A stretch of DNA of 64,000 nucleotides, taken from positions 78,155,844 through 78,219,843 of the forward strand of contig OY744525.1 of NCBI GenBank assembly GCA_963556195.1. The letters are read 5' to 3'. Under the pieces are notes generated by a model. It searched no databases, was not told the DNA's origin, and was given only the letters and a program-made list of their open reading frames with translations. The position numbers were made by a program, and so were the translations under genes. This document shows, piece after piece, positions 22,925 to 35,952 of the stretch (the first letter of the stretch is position 1; every line of letters begins with the position of its first letter). The DNA comes from Sepiola atlantica (Eukaryota > Mollusca > Cephalopoda > Sepiida > Sepiolidae).

Positions 22925-25095
22925 GTAAGATATATTTTTGTAATCTTCTGTATTTTTTTCATACAAATAATGTGTACGTTTAATATGTACTCATAAGCGA
23001 ATATCATTACGTTTTTTAGTTAAATATAGTGTAATAATTTATTTTCTACAACAATCATTGATTCTAATATTCACAGTCAATATTAGAAAACAGAGGCGAT
23101 TTTATTGGTTTTAATACTGCAATCTAAGTTACCTAATAATAATATATTAAATATCAGAAAATGCATACAGATAGCAAATGTTTTGTAATTCGTAATTATT
23201 TTCAGTGAAATTCACTGGATATCTTTACAATACAATGAAGCTCAAGATATATTTTTGTTAATTCACACAAAATATATTGAGCATCATAACTCAAATATCC
23301 TTCTATTCTAAAATATTTACATTTTGAACTTAATCAATATTTTTGTCAGTTATTATATTATATATAAAAAAAGAATTTGAGATTATGTTGAACATACACA
23401 TCTGTTTATTTTAAGCTAAATGTAAGAATTGAGTTATGAATCCTTGTACATATATTTGTGAGTGGGTATCATTATGCAACTGCAATTGTTTTTTAAAGTT
23501 ATAAGAACAGACTCATTAATTGAATCAGTTATAGTTAATATGTTTAGAATTTTGTCTATAAAAGTATTTGAATGCTTATTTCATTTTCTCAGTGAGTCTA
23601 TTCTGAGGTTAATTTCTTTTTGAATTTAAATTAAAAGAAGTGATTTTTCATTATTATGAATTCAAAATATTTAAATATTTTTCAGTTTGCTTGGCATAAG
23701 AAAATTATAAATCATAGTTTTATTTTTTATAGTAATGTAATACCTTGATTAAACTTTTTTTAAAAGCAATTTTTTGGAAAAAAAAACAAACAATTTAATA
23801 TATACTACTACTAGTTTTCAAACTGAAGCTGTTACAAGCTTTAAATTTATGTTGTTCAACATTATGTTTTGGGGTTTTACTCTTAAATAATATATGTGTG
23901 TGTGTAAAATTAAAATTAGAAATTATAATTTAACAATATAGATTTAAAGCCTATAGTAATTACTACTGCTAATAATTTGTATATATGACGACGAATAGGT
24001 AACAGAGAAAAAATAGTGTGCGTCATACATAAATAACAAAGAGAAGGGAGACAACTCTAGCAAGTACTGCAACAAAGAAATTTCCATAAGATATAGATTG
24101 TTTTGTTTGAGATTTTATTTTTCTTACATTTTTATATTTCACTGTTCTCTGTTTAAGTGGGTCTAAAAGATTTTATTTCAACAAAAATAATTTTTTTAAA
24201 TTAATTACTAAAAATGTTTAAAAATTGTTATTACTTGTTGTTTGTTCAAGAATGCACTATAAGAACAAATGAATAATTGAAAAAATTTCTCTCTAATTTC
24301 AAGATAATTTTTAATCAATTTAAATTTTAATATAGATTATATAAAATTTTAAAACATTTTGCTTGTTATTTTCTTCATATTTCATCACATTTTTAATGAT
24401 TTCGGTGATCCAGATCTGATTCATTTAATCTTAAATTAGTTATATTCTTTCACAATTCAATCTAACAACTTGGACAAAAGATAATTGAATTTTGAGCATA
24501 AAGGAACTATTGTCATGTTTTCTTATGAAATATATTTCATATATTTGGGAATATTAAATTTAAAATTTGGCATTCAAAACAAAGAATGTTCAAGGCTTTT
24601 TCTGCAATTAAGAATTATAGCTGGACTTATTTTGAATTCTTGGGGAGTCACTGATATTTTAATATGTGTATACTTTAATCTATTTAGACTGCAGAAAGAG
24701 TTGTACACAGTTGAGAAACATTAAATTTATTTTAAATATTCTATAAACAAAAAGGCCTAATTAAGTAAACAGCTTATATTGTAAAGCTTTATTAATCAGG
24801 AAATGATTACTGAAAAACATATCAACATATAATAAAATTAAAAATTCTAAATGATAAGTAATATATTTTACTATTTGTACAATTAGTAATTTCATGGATT
24901 ATTTATCTAATCATTCATAAAAACTAAAAAGATTATTTATTTTTAATCAATAAAAAACTACTGAGTACTTATAAAAATACATTTGAATGTGACAATGATG
25001 AAATTTGAAAATTATTTTTAGAGTACATTTTCTCATGTATACATTACCAGTGTAAAATTATTTATGAACTAATATGTCACTATTCTATTTTACAG
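22925..25095 (+). other. 5' UTR intron of gene D
   Basis: AT-rich intron collinear with the 5' UTR intron of gene F. Both carry a short block (here about 24028-24070) ending in AGAGAAGGGAGACAACTCT, probably a mobile-element remnant. ORF 24485-24724 has no support. Confidence 0.65.
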
Positions 25096-25163
25096 AGGCA
25101 CAACAGATTTATTGGACATCTCACTAATTAGAAGACATCAAACTTATAACATTCATCACAAAC

Positions 25164-27602
25164 ATGTTATTACAAACATTCTTCCTGCTTTTTATATTAC
25201 ATTCTGCTTGCTGCATAGACCTGACATTCAAAGTTGAAGAAGGAAAAAGTCCTGGCACTTATCTCGGAGATATTGCTGCTGATTCTAATGCCATGGATGA
25301 TGTGGCCATACAAGATCACAATCTCATTGCATTCAGTCTTATGGAACAGGATGGAACAAGTAGCTCTCCATTATTCCGGATTTCTAAAAATACAGGAAAA
25401 CTCTATACAGCACAGACATTAGATGCTGAATCTCTGTGTACATTTAACAAGGAATGTTCTCTCATGATAGATATTGCAGTACAAAAATCCAAAAGAATCA
25501 TGAAGATTTTAGAAATTAAAATCATCATACTTGATGTAAATGACCATCAACCAGAATTCCCTAGTAAAACATCAACTATTCAATTTTCTGAAGATATTGC
25601 TATAGGAACCAAAATATCAATCCCTCATGCCATTGACAAAGATATTGGTGTTATCAATTCTCAGATTACTTATGAATTGAAGAAATATAAAAATGAACCA
25701 TTCGGCTTGTCGGTTTCTAAAAATGTAGACCGGACGTCTGATCTCTACATTATTCTGAAAGAAAGATTAGACAGAGAAGTAAAAGAAAGCTACATGGTAA
25801 AAGTAATTGCTAAAGATGGTGGATCTCCTTCTAAACAAAGTATTTTAGATGTTCACATTTCAGTTGCAGATGTGAATGATAATCCTCCTGTCTTCTCCCA
25901 AAATCTTTATAATGTCACAATCAAAAATGAACCAAGTGAAACTTCTTCCATTGTAACTTTATCAGCTACAGATTTAGATTCTGGTAAAAATGGAAGAGTC
26001 ACTTATCATTTCAGTACAAAAACATCTGATGTTGCTAAAAGTCATTTTAAATTAAATGAACAAACTGGACAGATTTTCTTAGAAAATAAATTTACTTTAA
26101 GTAATATGAAAACATATAATTTATATGTTGAAGCTAAAGATGGTGGAAATCCATTTTTAACTGCAAAGTCAATAGTTCTTGTTAATGTAATTAATCAGCA
26201 AAATAATCCTCCAATAATTCACCTGAAGTTCCTGTCAGCATCCGGAAAAGATTCAACATCAGTTTCTGAAAACATTGAGGTGGGAAGTTCTATTGCATAT
26301 GTAAAAGTGACTGATCATGATGTTGGACAAAATGGAGAAGTAAGTTGCAATCTGCATTATGATAAATTTAAACTACAAAGTCTGGACACTAAGAAATACC
26401 AAGTAATTGTGAAAAAAGCATTGGATAGAGAAAGAGAGGCAAAGCATGAAATTATCATCAGCTGTCAAGATAAAGGATCTCCTCCACTGCAAAGTAAGAG
26501 TAAGTTCTCTATCAAAGTGACCGATGTGAATGATGTAAGGCCACAGTTCTCTATGGAGACATTTAAGTTCTTGATTGAAGAGAATGAGAAGTCAAGATTT
26601 TCTGTTGGCTTCATCAATGCAACAGACCCAGACCTGGGAGTTGGAGGGAAACTCACCTATTCTCTGCTCACAAATAACAAACAGTTTTTACCTTTCAAAA
26701 TCAAAGATGATGGCATGATTTCAGCCATTATGTCACTGGATCATGAGTTTCAAAACATTTACAAGTTTCAAGTATTTGTGAAAGATAATGGAATCCCATC
26801 TCTCAATAATACAGTCAACGTCATTGTTGAAGTGACTGATAAAAATGATAATGCTCCGTATTTTACATTTCCCAGTGTCAATCCTTATAACATGGATGTT
26901 GTATATTACCGGCATCATTCAAAGAACATCACTTGTGTAAAGGCAGCTGATGGAGATAGTCAAGAGAATGCATTTCTAAAATATGAAATAATCAGAGGCA
27001 ATGACAAGCAGATGTTCACCATCAACCAGTACACTGGTTTGTTAACTTTCAATCGGGTGCTTGCGCAACAAGATGCTGGTTCCTATGAGCTAGTGTTTGT
27101 TGTCAAGGATAGTGGTAGTCCAGTTCTATCAGCAACAACTAGTATGTTTTTCACTGTCACTGTAAGCAACAAGACATCAGAAATGCTAAGTGCCGTTCAT
27201 ACAATCACTGAAGATAAAGTTGATCTTACATCAGTGATTATTATTACGGTTGTAGCAGTGACCGTAGCAGTGATCATTACTGCTTCAATCTCGGTATGTA
27301 TCATTCGCTGTAATGACCAGAGAAATGTGACATATGCCCATGCAATGGCACCAGCCAATGTGGGTGTTGTTGGTCCAAGTGGCAGATATATGAGTGATCA
27401 AAGACATTTGATGTGTCCTTCAAAGCAGGGAATATCTTGGCCAACTGCTGTCAATGTAAACAAAAGTTATGCAGATAAAATAAGAAGTTCACATATAAAC
27501 CAAACCAGCAGAGAATCCAATCCAGCAGAAAAGCTTCCCAGTCAACAACAAAGATCAGCTTCTTTACCTCAGACACAAAGAGTCACACAGATAGCATCTC
27601 AG
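25164..27602 (+). CDS. Protocadherin gene D, large exon 1 (EC1-EC6, membrane helix, proximal tail)
   Basis: 813 codons from MLLQTFFLLFILHSACC (signal peptide) to TQRVTQIASQ, phase 0 end (CAG|GTGAAA). Domain positions as in gene C. CX5C is CTFNKEC. EC2 patch STIQFSEDIAIGTKISIPH. EC3 end LENKFTLSNMKTYNLYVEA followed by INQQNNPP instead of DXNDN. Gene F shares CTFNKEC and the exon tail TQRVTQIASQ, marking the two as recent duplicates that have since diverged in EC2/EC3. Translation running past the donor would add 67 mostly hydrophobic residues, which is intron and not part of the protein. Confidence 0.96.
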
Positions 27603-28305
27603 GTGAAAGTTTTATATATACACTGGTTCTTTTTTTTATTTTCAACTAAGTCTTATTTATTATTAAAACAAAAATTCACTTTTTGGTGGTTACATAATTT
27701 AGTAGAAATTTATATATATAAATTTAGATTTTATTCTCATAATCTTTTTTTTTCTAGAAATCAACGGTTTTATAGTATTTTTGCTCAAATTTCTTTCTTT
27801 ATCTAATTTAAAAAAAAGGAAAAGAATTACACTATATACACTAATAAGGAATTAACATCACAATACCTTGAATTTTGCAGATAATTTTAACTTGCATACA
27901 TTATGTGCATATTATCATGTAGTAAATTTAGGAAGGAAACTTTTGCATTTTAGACATTGTGACACATATTACTGTTAATACAACATTAATTGTAAAACCT
28001 ACTCATGTATGGCTGTTTAAAATCTTGAGTAAACTAAATCATATTGAGGGTATTGCAATCTTTTTCTGTCAACTTTTAACTTTTAATTTATTATTATTTT
28101 ATATTGTTTCCTGATATCTCAGCAAAGATGAAACAACTTAAAGTTTGAAGGTGTTACTCCTTATATTGAGGATTCTTAAAATAAAACCTCTTTATGAGAT
28201 ATCTATACTTACAGGCATAACATCATCAATTTATAATCTTGTAAATTTCAAATTTCTGATTATTTAAAAATGATGTTCATTACTTCTTTGCCACACTAAA
28301 ATCTT

Positions 28306-29720
28306 TCAGTTTATATCAATATCTGTCTTTCCTGCATTATGTTGGCAATACACAGAATTTGTAGCAAAACCAAGGGGAGATATAAGGATTACTTGCTCAG
28401 ATTCAACGAATAAGTATCTTCCAACTGTTGTTAAGATAAATACTATTGCAAAATTTTCTTCACCCCAAGTAACATTTTTTAGATAAAAATGTACAAATAT
28501 GTTTTCTGAGGACAAGTGAAATGCTTCAAGGATGCCCTTCATTAAAGCTCTGTTAAAGAACACAATGAAGCTACGTGCCGTGTATCATGCGGTCGAACTT
28601 CCTTCTAATGTAATTAATTTTTTCACACACATTTTATAATATACCCAATCCATCTTAAAATCATACTGTTTGAAGCTATATATTATATTGGATCTTCTGG
28701 TGGGTTTATTCTTAAAAACCATGTCACTCAAATAAAGACTGTGACTGTGCCAAGAATGATCATAGCTGTCACATCCTTCATAGACTGGAATAATTGAGAA
28801 AGAGCCTATATATCTTCTTAGCTATCATCCTGTTAAATAGATTTCTCCAGATATGCCGATATTAAAAGAATTTTACCTAAGCATTAACCTAACACTTAAA
28901 TCTAACAGTTTGCTAGTGAATATGAGCTCTCCATTTCTGGTCTCTATTGCTAGTCAAACTCATAATTCCTTCCTCAATGTTCTTATCCAGCCGGGAGGGG
29001 GAGGGGCACCATTTTTTCAAAATAATCCTTAATAACAAGGTATTTCTCGTTGTCTGAGGTTCTAAAAATCTTTATTTTACTTCTTGCTTGCAACTCTGCA
29101 TCCAGTTCCTCTAGCACTCAGATTACAGAACCCTTTAGAGGTTAGTAAGTGTTCTGCTATGTAAGACTTGTATTCCAAGTTTGATTAAAAAATTACTTTT
29201 GGAATATAATTACTGCATTTCATTTTCTGTACCTTTAGCAACGAAAAATACTGAAGCAGTGTCTGCCTCTGATCTAAAGTACTCTAAGCCAAATTCCTCA
29301 TCTCTTTCTGAATTCGAGCCCATACAATCATGAGTATCCTGAAGACAATCATAGTCTTTAAAACCTTGCAGATGTGTAAGCTTCTGATGCTGGGCCTTTC
29401 CAAAGCAACCATCTAATTTTGCTCTTGATAAGGTAGTCTTTAGTCTGAAAATCTGAAGAGGTTAAGTAGTTCTGACTGCCATTTCTCATCTTCACTTATT
29501 TTGTCCTTCTTGCCATAAGTTTCTGAGCACTTAAATCTTGGACACAAGACAGCTTTATTAAAACTGCCTTACTCATACTCAGTTTATCTCCATCGAAGGT
29601 GAATGGATGTCAAAATTAGCGAACAAAACAGTATCCCTCTATTGAACTTGTTGAAACACATCTTAATGTCAATAACTAAGATAACATGGTCAGGTTTTCC
29701 TTTATACCTTATGTCACCTT
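28306..29720 (-). pseudogene. Possible decayed protein-coding insertion, minus strand, family unknown
   Basis: Less AT-rich than the surrounding intron. Read on the minus strand, several long open stretches occur in shifting frames: about 85 codons around 29225-29460 (including KLDGCFGKAQHQKLTHLQG), one containing GKKDKISEDEKWQSELLN, about 40 codons near 28695-28810 (including VYEGCDSYDHSWHSHSLY), and 85 codons at 28306-28563. Frameshifts and stops separate them. This fits a processed pseudogene or decayed mobile-element gene. I do not recognise the protein. Confidence 0.3.
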
Positions 29721-29755
29721 TGAGAGAGAGAGAGAGAGGGGGGGGGGGAGAGGGA
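29721..29755. repeat. (GA)n / poly-G simple repeat
   Basis: GAGAGAGAGAGAG is followed by a run of G and then AGAGGG. Confidence 0.95.
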
Positions 29756-30100
29756 AGGATTAAAGAACAAACACAAAAATGAATACAAGAGCTAAAATAA
29801 TAAATTTCCAAAGTTAATTTAAGTACTATAATAAATCTGATCATGTTTAAGTAGAAAGAGAATGAGTCATCAATTTATGTGTACTTCATTTTCTTCCTTA
29901 AGTTGTTTTCTCACTGGCACTGTATATTCCTAGAAATTTGAGAAACAGTGAAAACAAAAGTGTTCCTTGTTCGCCAGAATATAAAATTGATGTTTTAAAT
30001 CTTGTTAAAACCAGAAGAGTAGCAAAAAAAGAAAGGAAGATCATTTTTAAATAATTATGTGGCAGAAATTTACAACAGTATAAATTGCTAATGTTATGCA

Positions 30101-30105
<5 letters not shown>

Positions 30106-30145
<40 letters not shown>
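30106..30145. repeat. (AT)n microsatellite
   Basis: A pure AT run of about 40 bp in intron 1 of gene D. Confidence 0.95.
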
Positions 30146-30147
<2 letters not shown>

Positions 30148-30348
30148 ATATAAACTGTATTTTACGCAATCTCACTTTTTAATTGATGTACTACAAAATA
30201 ATCTTTTTTGTACAACCGTTTATGAAAAAATAAATGTTCGATAAGAAATAAATATTTTGTTTAAGATTTTGTTTATTAAAAATTTAAATAGATTATTCTT
30301 TAATACTTTGAATATTTGTATCCTCTAACTTTCATCTTCAATTTTCAG

Positions 30349-30508
30349 GCACATACCCAAGATGATTTAGTGCATCTGAATAGTCCAAAAAGTAAAGCCC
30401 ATGTCAGCTCTTCAGAATATCCCAACTACTCATCACCAAAATTGTCTCGTAGCAACAGTAAGGAAAGCAAAAATGCAAAAAACTTAAACCGAAATGAAGA
30501 AATTTCAG
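30349..30508 (+). CDS. Protocadherin gene D, exon 2 (variable cytoplasmic exon)
   Basis: 160 bp, phase 0 start A-H-T-Q-D-D-L-V, then HLNSPKSKAHVSSSEYPNYS, SPKLSRSNSKES and end ISG in phase 1 (donor GTAGGT). Closest to gene F (QDD..NSPNNKAHVSSSQYPNYS). Acidic-polar, serine-rich. No known domain. Confidence 0.88.
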
Positions 30509-30752
30509 GTAGGTTCCAATACTTTGGAAATATGGGTGGCTCTATTGATTGATAACAATCCTAATATAACCTGTTTAGTGGAGATGAGATGGTTGCTTCC
30601 AAATCACACGCATTACTATGGGAAATACATTTCAAGGGTATTAATCTACTTGACACTTCAGTGATCTAATATTTTATAGTACTTGACAACATTGTCTAAT
30701 TTGTTTTTCTCAATTTGTAAATATCATATTTATTGGATTGTAGAAAAAATTG

Positions 30753-31194
30753 TGCTTATATAGATTAGGGCACATATGAAAAACGCATTTCCAAATAAAA
30801 ACTATTAGTTATACTTACATATCAGGCAGAAACAAGTATCCTCACCAAAAATTATTAAAAATTATCGAGTAGAATTTTAATAAAAAATAAAAACCAGTTT
30901 TATTGTATTTTGCCAATAACCATTGATTTATTACTTATTACTATGACAGACTGAGTTACGTCCCCCTGATGTACGTTTTTTGCTCAAATCAATGGCGGAT
31001 CCATAAAATATGATAAGACTGATTTTGATTTTTAATTACAATTCTACTTGATAATTTTTGCTAATTCTTAGTGTATATACCTATTTTTGTCTGATACATA
31101 AGTATATCAAAGAATATTCCGGTTAATTTATTTGGAACTACCATTTTCACCTGTTTAACTGCGTTTTTCATATGCGCCCTCATCTATATAAGCA
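30753..31194. mobile_element. Foldback / MITE-like element
   Basis: The left end TGCTTATATAGATTAGGGCA, then CATATGAAAAACGCA, is the inverse of the right end TGCGTTTTTCATATGCGCCC, then TCATCTATATAAGCA. Inverted similarity extends inward over roughly 130-150 bp with indels. There is no ORF. A one-arm relative lies at 10365-10530. Confidence 0.65.
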
Positions 31195-33056
31195 TAAAAC
31201 AATTAGCTGAAAAAATCCAATTTTACCCCCCTCCAAAAAAATACACTTAAAAGTATTAATTATAAATTTTTAAATACTTTCTTTGAAGCACGTGTATAAA
31301 TAAATATCAGATGAATAAAGTTATTAAGTAAAAATTCTCACAAATGCAAATAATTGTTTATCTTTATTCACATTGATTTTTTTTCTATTGTCTTCAACTT
31401 TGATATTTATACTGTGTTTTGGGCAATGTTACCTCCAGCCTTCTCTAGGTGTATGATTCAATAATGTATGGTGATGTTTAAATATGGAGCATGTTTATTA
31501 TTATAAATGGACCATATTCCTGAAAAGGGCTGGAATGCACACTATTTCAAAAGTAAACAATGTAAATAATGATCATTTCTCATTGCCAAAATTCATACAA
31601 AAAATTATTCTTCACATAAAAAAAAAAACAAAAAAAACTCTTCCATGGTAACCACTTTTGCATTATTCTTCATTAATCTAATTTGATTTCACTTCTTTTG
31701 TTTTTAATTTTTTCCAAAACATTGGAATTTTTTCCAACACATTGGAAAAAATTCAGAGATCTATTGGTATCTGAATACCAAACTATTGAAAAATATCTTC
31801 TATATTTGTTTTGCTAAAATTATAGTGATGTTTTAGATTTAAAATAGTAGTTACTATTAATTTTGAATAGACTTAAAAAAAATTCTTTTGTTACTTTTTA
31901 CCAGAAAGTGTTTGGTTTGAAAGCTAAAAATTATTGAGGGGTGTCTGACTGACTATGGAATTGATTTGAGCATCGTGTAGAAAAAGAAAAAACATATTTA
32001 ATTGACCCAAATCGTAGAAAATAAGTGAATATTTGTTTGTCTCAGGAAAATATTTTAAAACAGTTAATGGTTTATGGCAGCCTGAAAAACGAAACAACTG
32101 TTGCAATGGGTTCATTGATGAGAATATATGGTAAAATTGATTATTGAATGATCCCAAACCATTAACTTTTTAATTAAGTTTATCATTCATTATAATACAT
32201 AATCTTGTAAACATATCTACAGAATTTAAATTATAATATTAATGTAAAGGGTACTTCTGTTTTGTTTTGAATTACACTGACTTAACTTTGTGACAATGGT
32301 AAATAAACTAATGTTGCATTTTTAAAATATATTTCTAAACAAATATTTTAAAAGTCATACTTTTAGTTTTATAAAAATAATCCTTTATATTACATGTTAT
32401 ACATAAAAATATTAAATAATGCAGGATTATAAAAAAGTCAAATAGTTACAAAAAACGAAAATAATGATTGGACAAAAGCACGCCTTTTTTGATTGATTTA
32501 GAGCAAGATATTAAAATTGTAAAAAACTTTTTACTTAAAAATTCTAAATTCTAATAAAGATATTACATTCTAAAAAAGAATACAAAAACGTAAAATTTTA
32601 CTCCCATGATTAAATTCAGTTTACATAAAAAAAAGATTCATCATGGTTGGGTACCTTTACTGATTGATTTAATTTAAAGTCTATTATTGAAGCTTTATCA
32701 ATAATGAGGACAATGTTACCATTGAAAAATATTCAAGTAAGATTTATAAATGATGTTTAAATTAAAATTGTCACTTCAATTGTCATCCACTTTGAAAACT
32801 GTTTTAAAATTATTTTATCAGAATTCTTTAAAATAAACAAAAATTAAAAATACACAAAAATTTTATTCCACGATTCAAAAATTAACTGGTTATTCATTAT
32901 ATCCCCAACTTTTCTATGATCCAATATAAAATTTTCTACTGAATTGAGATGTCATCCATATTATTTATTTACCTTACTGAAAGCAACATTATTGTATGTT
33001 TACATTATAGACCATATATATAAAATTATATTTATGTTCAACATATTTGACCTGTT

Positions 33057-34030
33057 GGCAATGCCGGGTAATCCTTAATATGTAAATAAACAAACATAAA
33101 TATATTTTTATGATATATGTATACTAGCAGGGCTACCCGGCATTGGCCGGGGCCATAAAAAACAAAATAGAAGAGATTAAAAAGTGTGTGTAACATCTTT
33201 ATATTAAAACTCCTATCTCTCTACCTCTCTCAATCTGTCTTATCTTTCTCTCTTTCACCCTTCTCAGTGTTTCCACATTCTTCTTCTTTACCCCTCTTTC
33301 ACCTCTGCATAGTCCATTTCTCTCTCTTCTTTTAATGTATTGAAAATAATGATAATGTAAGTCATTCACCTGAGCTTTCAGTTTTAAAGTTATTGCTCCT
33401 GGGCAACACCAAGTTTCTTCCCCACTCCCTTTCTCAAAAATACAATGAAATCTGTCTTCATAATATAAGGAAACATATATTTATTTTAGTGTATTCCTGG
33501 GCAATGCTGAGTTTCTTGTTTTCCCCTTCTCCATCAAGCACATACCACATAGAAAATGTACTACTATATTATTGCACACACTTGCTCTATCTAGGATATT
33601 GAGTACTGACTCCCGAGAAATGCAGAGTACCTTTTCTGGTATACAGTAATATAATAAAATACAGTGAAGATCTTTCTCCCGAGCAACGCAGCATTTAAAA
33701 ACACCTGCTCTATGTAGGATCGCTCTATCCAGGATAGATGATAATTCCCGGGCAACGTCAAGTAAATACACCTGTTCTATCTAGGATATTGAGAACTTTG
33801 GATTAACTGATACCACTTACCAAATATAATACTGTATTATTACTATTATGGCTCCCGGCCAACATAAAGTTAACAAAAGACAGAAGTTCTTTCTCCCGGG
33901 CAACGTTGCTCTATCTAGGATGCTCAGCACTTTTGGATTACTATATGCCACTTACCAAATGTTATACTGTAATCTTACATTTACTGCTTCTGTTTAGAGC
34001 GCTACTAAAACCACTCCAAATTAAATTAAG
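33057..34030. repeat. Repeat-derived region with inverted ends and degenerate tandem units
   Basis: GGCAATGCCGGGTAATCC near 33057 is inverted as GGGCTACCCGGCATTGGCC near 33134-33152. From about 33390 a degenerate tandem array follows, each unit with TCCCGGGCAACG or a variant and often GCTCTATCTAGGATATTGAG. At least six CCCGGGCAACG-type copies occur. Unit spacing is irregular. Overlapping ORFs on both strands here are repeat artefacts. Confidence 0.65.
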
Positions 34031-34090
34031 GATGTCGCCAAAATACTATTAAAACCACCCTTGAAAGAAAATTGAGTTTTATATATAAAT

Positions 34091-34137
34091 AGACTAGCAA
34101 ATATATGCTCTCTCCGGTCGCATATTTTTACTAGGTT
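34091..34137 (-). repeat. Dispersed repeat motif, inverted copy 3
   Basis: ACTAGCAAATATATGCTCTC, then TCCGGTCGCATATTTTTACT, is the reverse complement of the motif at 872-910 and 16937-16985. It closes the CCCGGGCAACG repeat region on its right side. Confidence 0.5.
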
Positions 34138-34340
34138 GGTAGATCCAGTCATCATAATATAAGAGGCATTTTTAGAATAATATGATATTTATACAAATTA
34201 TTTATTTAAAAAATATACATTGACACATTATATATTTATAGATATGTTTTGAAACATGATGTAAATTATAAATCTATGACATCACACAAAAGCTATAATT
34301 ATTTTGTTAAGGGAATGTTTTAAGATTAATTTATAAGAAA

Positions 34341-34413
34341 GTGCCAATAGCTCAGTTGGTAGAACGTCAGACTGAAGATCTCAAGGATTTAGTTTTGATT
34401 ACCGCTGATGGCA
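34341..34413 (+). pseudogene. tRNA-Phe(GAA)-like pseudogene or SINE head
   Basis: 73 bases with a near-normal D arm (AGCTCAGTTGGTAGAACG) and an anticodon arm CAGACTGAAGATCTCA carrying GAA in the loop as in tRNA-Phe. The T arm (TTTAGTTTTGATTACCGC) is badly mispaired and the acceptor ends only partly pair, so it is not a functional tRNA. It may be the head of a tRNA-derived SINE, but no clear body or poly-A tail was traced. Confidence 0.65.
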
Positions 34414-35111
34414 TCTGGTTCATTTGTTGGAATTTATTATTGCAATATTTTCTATTTCTAAAAGAAGTTAAGATATTCATTTACAAAAATTCTGATATAT
34501 AAAGTTAGGTATGTGTATATGTTTATATATTTGTATGTACAGGATTCACTCCTAAACTAATTAACCGATCATTATGAATTTTAGAACACAGCTTCTAGGC
34601 ATAAGGGGTTGGATTGTGGGTTATATTAAGATTAATTTAGTTTTATGACAAGGGGGGTAAAAGGGGAGACCTTTGTGAAAATACGGATACCTCAGACTTA
34701 TATGAAATTTAAAAAATAAGTATTAGACTTCAATTAATAATCCCCAATTTCTAATTTCTTTGGAATATTTTAAAAGGTTTTTAAGGAGAATAATATGGGC
34801 ACAACCTCTGATTTGAAAATTCAAATATTTTAGATTTGTATTAAATTTGATCCATATCATTAGACACCATTTTAAGCAAGATTACCTGAATTTCAATTTC
34901 TATTTAAGATCCCGTAAGCTTAATGCCTTTAGACATTTTCTTGGATCAAAATCATGTAATGGATTTTGATTAAAATTAGAATAAGGATTCTAGACATAGT
35001 GTTTAGTACCATTATATCTTGATTTTAATCTTTGTAAGGGGACATTAAAGTGGTGCGAGACTGTTAGTTTGGGAAATTAATTCTACCTGTCCTAGAATGG
35101 GTATTCTTCTA

Positions 35112-35112
<1 letters not shown>

Positions 35113-35166
<54 letters not shown>

Positions 35167-35204
35167 TATATATGTATATATATATATGGGGAGAGAGAGA
35201 GAGA
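35113..35204. repeat. (TA)n and (GA)n microsatellite
   Basis: A long TA run with a few interruptions followed by GGGGAGAGAGAGAGAG. Confidence 0.95.
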
Positions 35205-35686
35205 TGTAATTCGAATATTTTTTATCAAACTGCTTGAAAGAAGTAAATGTCACTTTCATGATTATAGCATAAAAAATGAAATTGAAAATAACTAAAAAAA
35301 AACTGAGAATATTTATTGCAAAACATTAAATATGAATCATTATTGATTTTTTTTCCTATTTGGAAAAGTATGAGTTTAAGCAGTTTAAATAAAATATTTT
35401 AAACAAAGATATGCATTCAAAAAAGCTAAAATTAACTGGTTACATGTAAAAGCAAATGATAGAAATTGTAAGAAACTTGTATTAATTTAAAATAATTAAT
35501 TCTGGGCATTTTGAACTTCCTATAAAATAATATTTGATAATATTCTGTTATATATAGTTTTTATAAAATTTAAAAAATAGAATTATGAAAATCTGACTAT
35601 TTTTTAAAAAATTATGTCTATTATTGGAAAGTAATGAACTAATAAAACAATACCCATACTTTATTTATCTATATAATTCTTTTCAG

Positions 35687-35952
35687 AGCTTTACACTTCT
35701 CAGTACTGCAATTCTCCATCAAAACAAAGTGGGCAGCAAGGACAAGAGACAGAGATGAGGCCATTGGGACAGACTGTCAACTACCCAAGTGATACAACCA
35801 TTGTGGCCAGGGGATTCTATACACCAACTCTTTCACAAAACAGTGACAACAAAGACTCTGTGACAGAGGATAGTAATTCTTCTGATATAAGTCAGCAATC
35901 AGCAGGAAATATCTATCGGAACCCAAGACCCTTACCTCCAGTTCCTCAGTAG
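35687..35952 (+). CDS. Protocadherin gene D, terminal exon 3
   Basis: 266 bp, starting in phase 1 after TTTTCAG (G plus AG gives E-L-Y-T-S-Q-Y-C), well upstream of the in-frame ATG at 35755, which is internal. Ends TAG after RNPRPLPPVPQ. The 3' UTR right after the stop is nearly the same as that of gene G. Confidence 0.94.

Larger units (their letters stand above)
27603..30348 (+). other. Intron 1 of gene D
   Basis: 2.7 kb, against 450 bp in its duplicate partner F, so about 2.3 kb was gained here or lost there. The extra sequence includes a possible decayed minus-strand coding region (28306-29720) and simple repeats. Acceptor TTTTCAG at 30342-30348. Confidence 0.75.
30509..35686 (+). other. 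Intron 2 of gene D (5.2 kb)
   Basis: The start of this intron (TTCCAATACTTTGGAAATAT, then GGCTCTATTGATTG) matches the start of intron 2 of gene F, so the two are homologous. It contains a foldback element (30753), a repeat region with CCCGGGCAACG motifs (33057-34030), a tRNA-Phe-like relic (34341) and a TA/GA microsatellite (35113). Around 34540-34640 a stretch beginning TACAGGATTCACTCCTAAAC looks repeat-derived. Confidence 0.75.

Noticed and set aside
27603..27806. Hydrophobic 67-residue extension of gene D exon 1
   Set aside because: It is read-through of the donor CAG|GTGAAA into intron. The spliced exon 2 at 30349 matches the family. An intron-retention isoform cannot be excluded but is not supported.
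34341..34413. Functional tRNA-Phe gene
   Set aside because: The T arm does not pair and the acceptor ends match poorly, so it is a relic.
29721..35204. CRISPR-like or regulatory array among the short repeats
   Set aside because: These are simple dinucleotide microsatellites and a degenerate minisatellite without regular spacers, in an animal genome.
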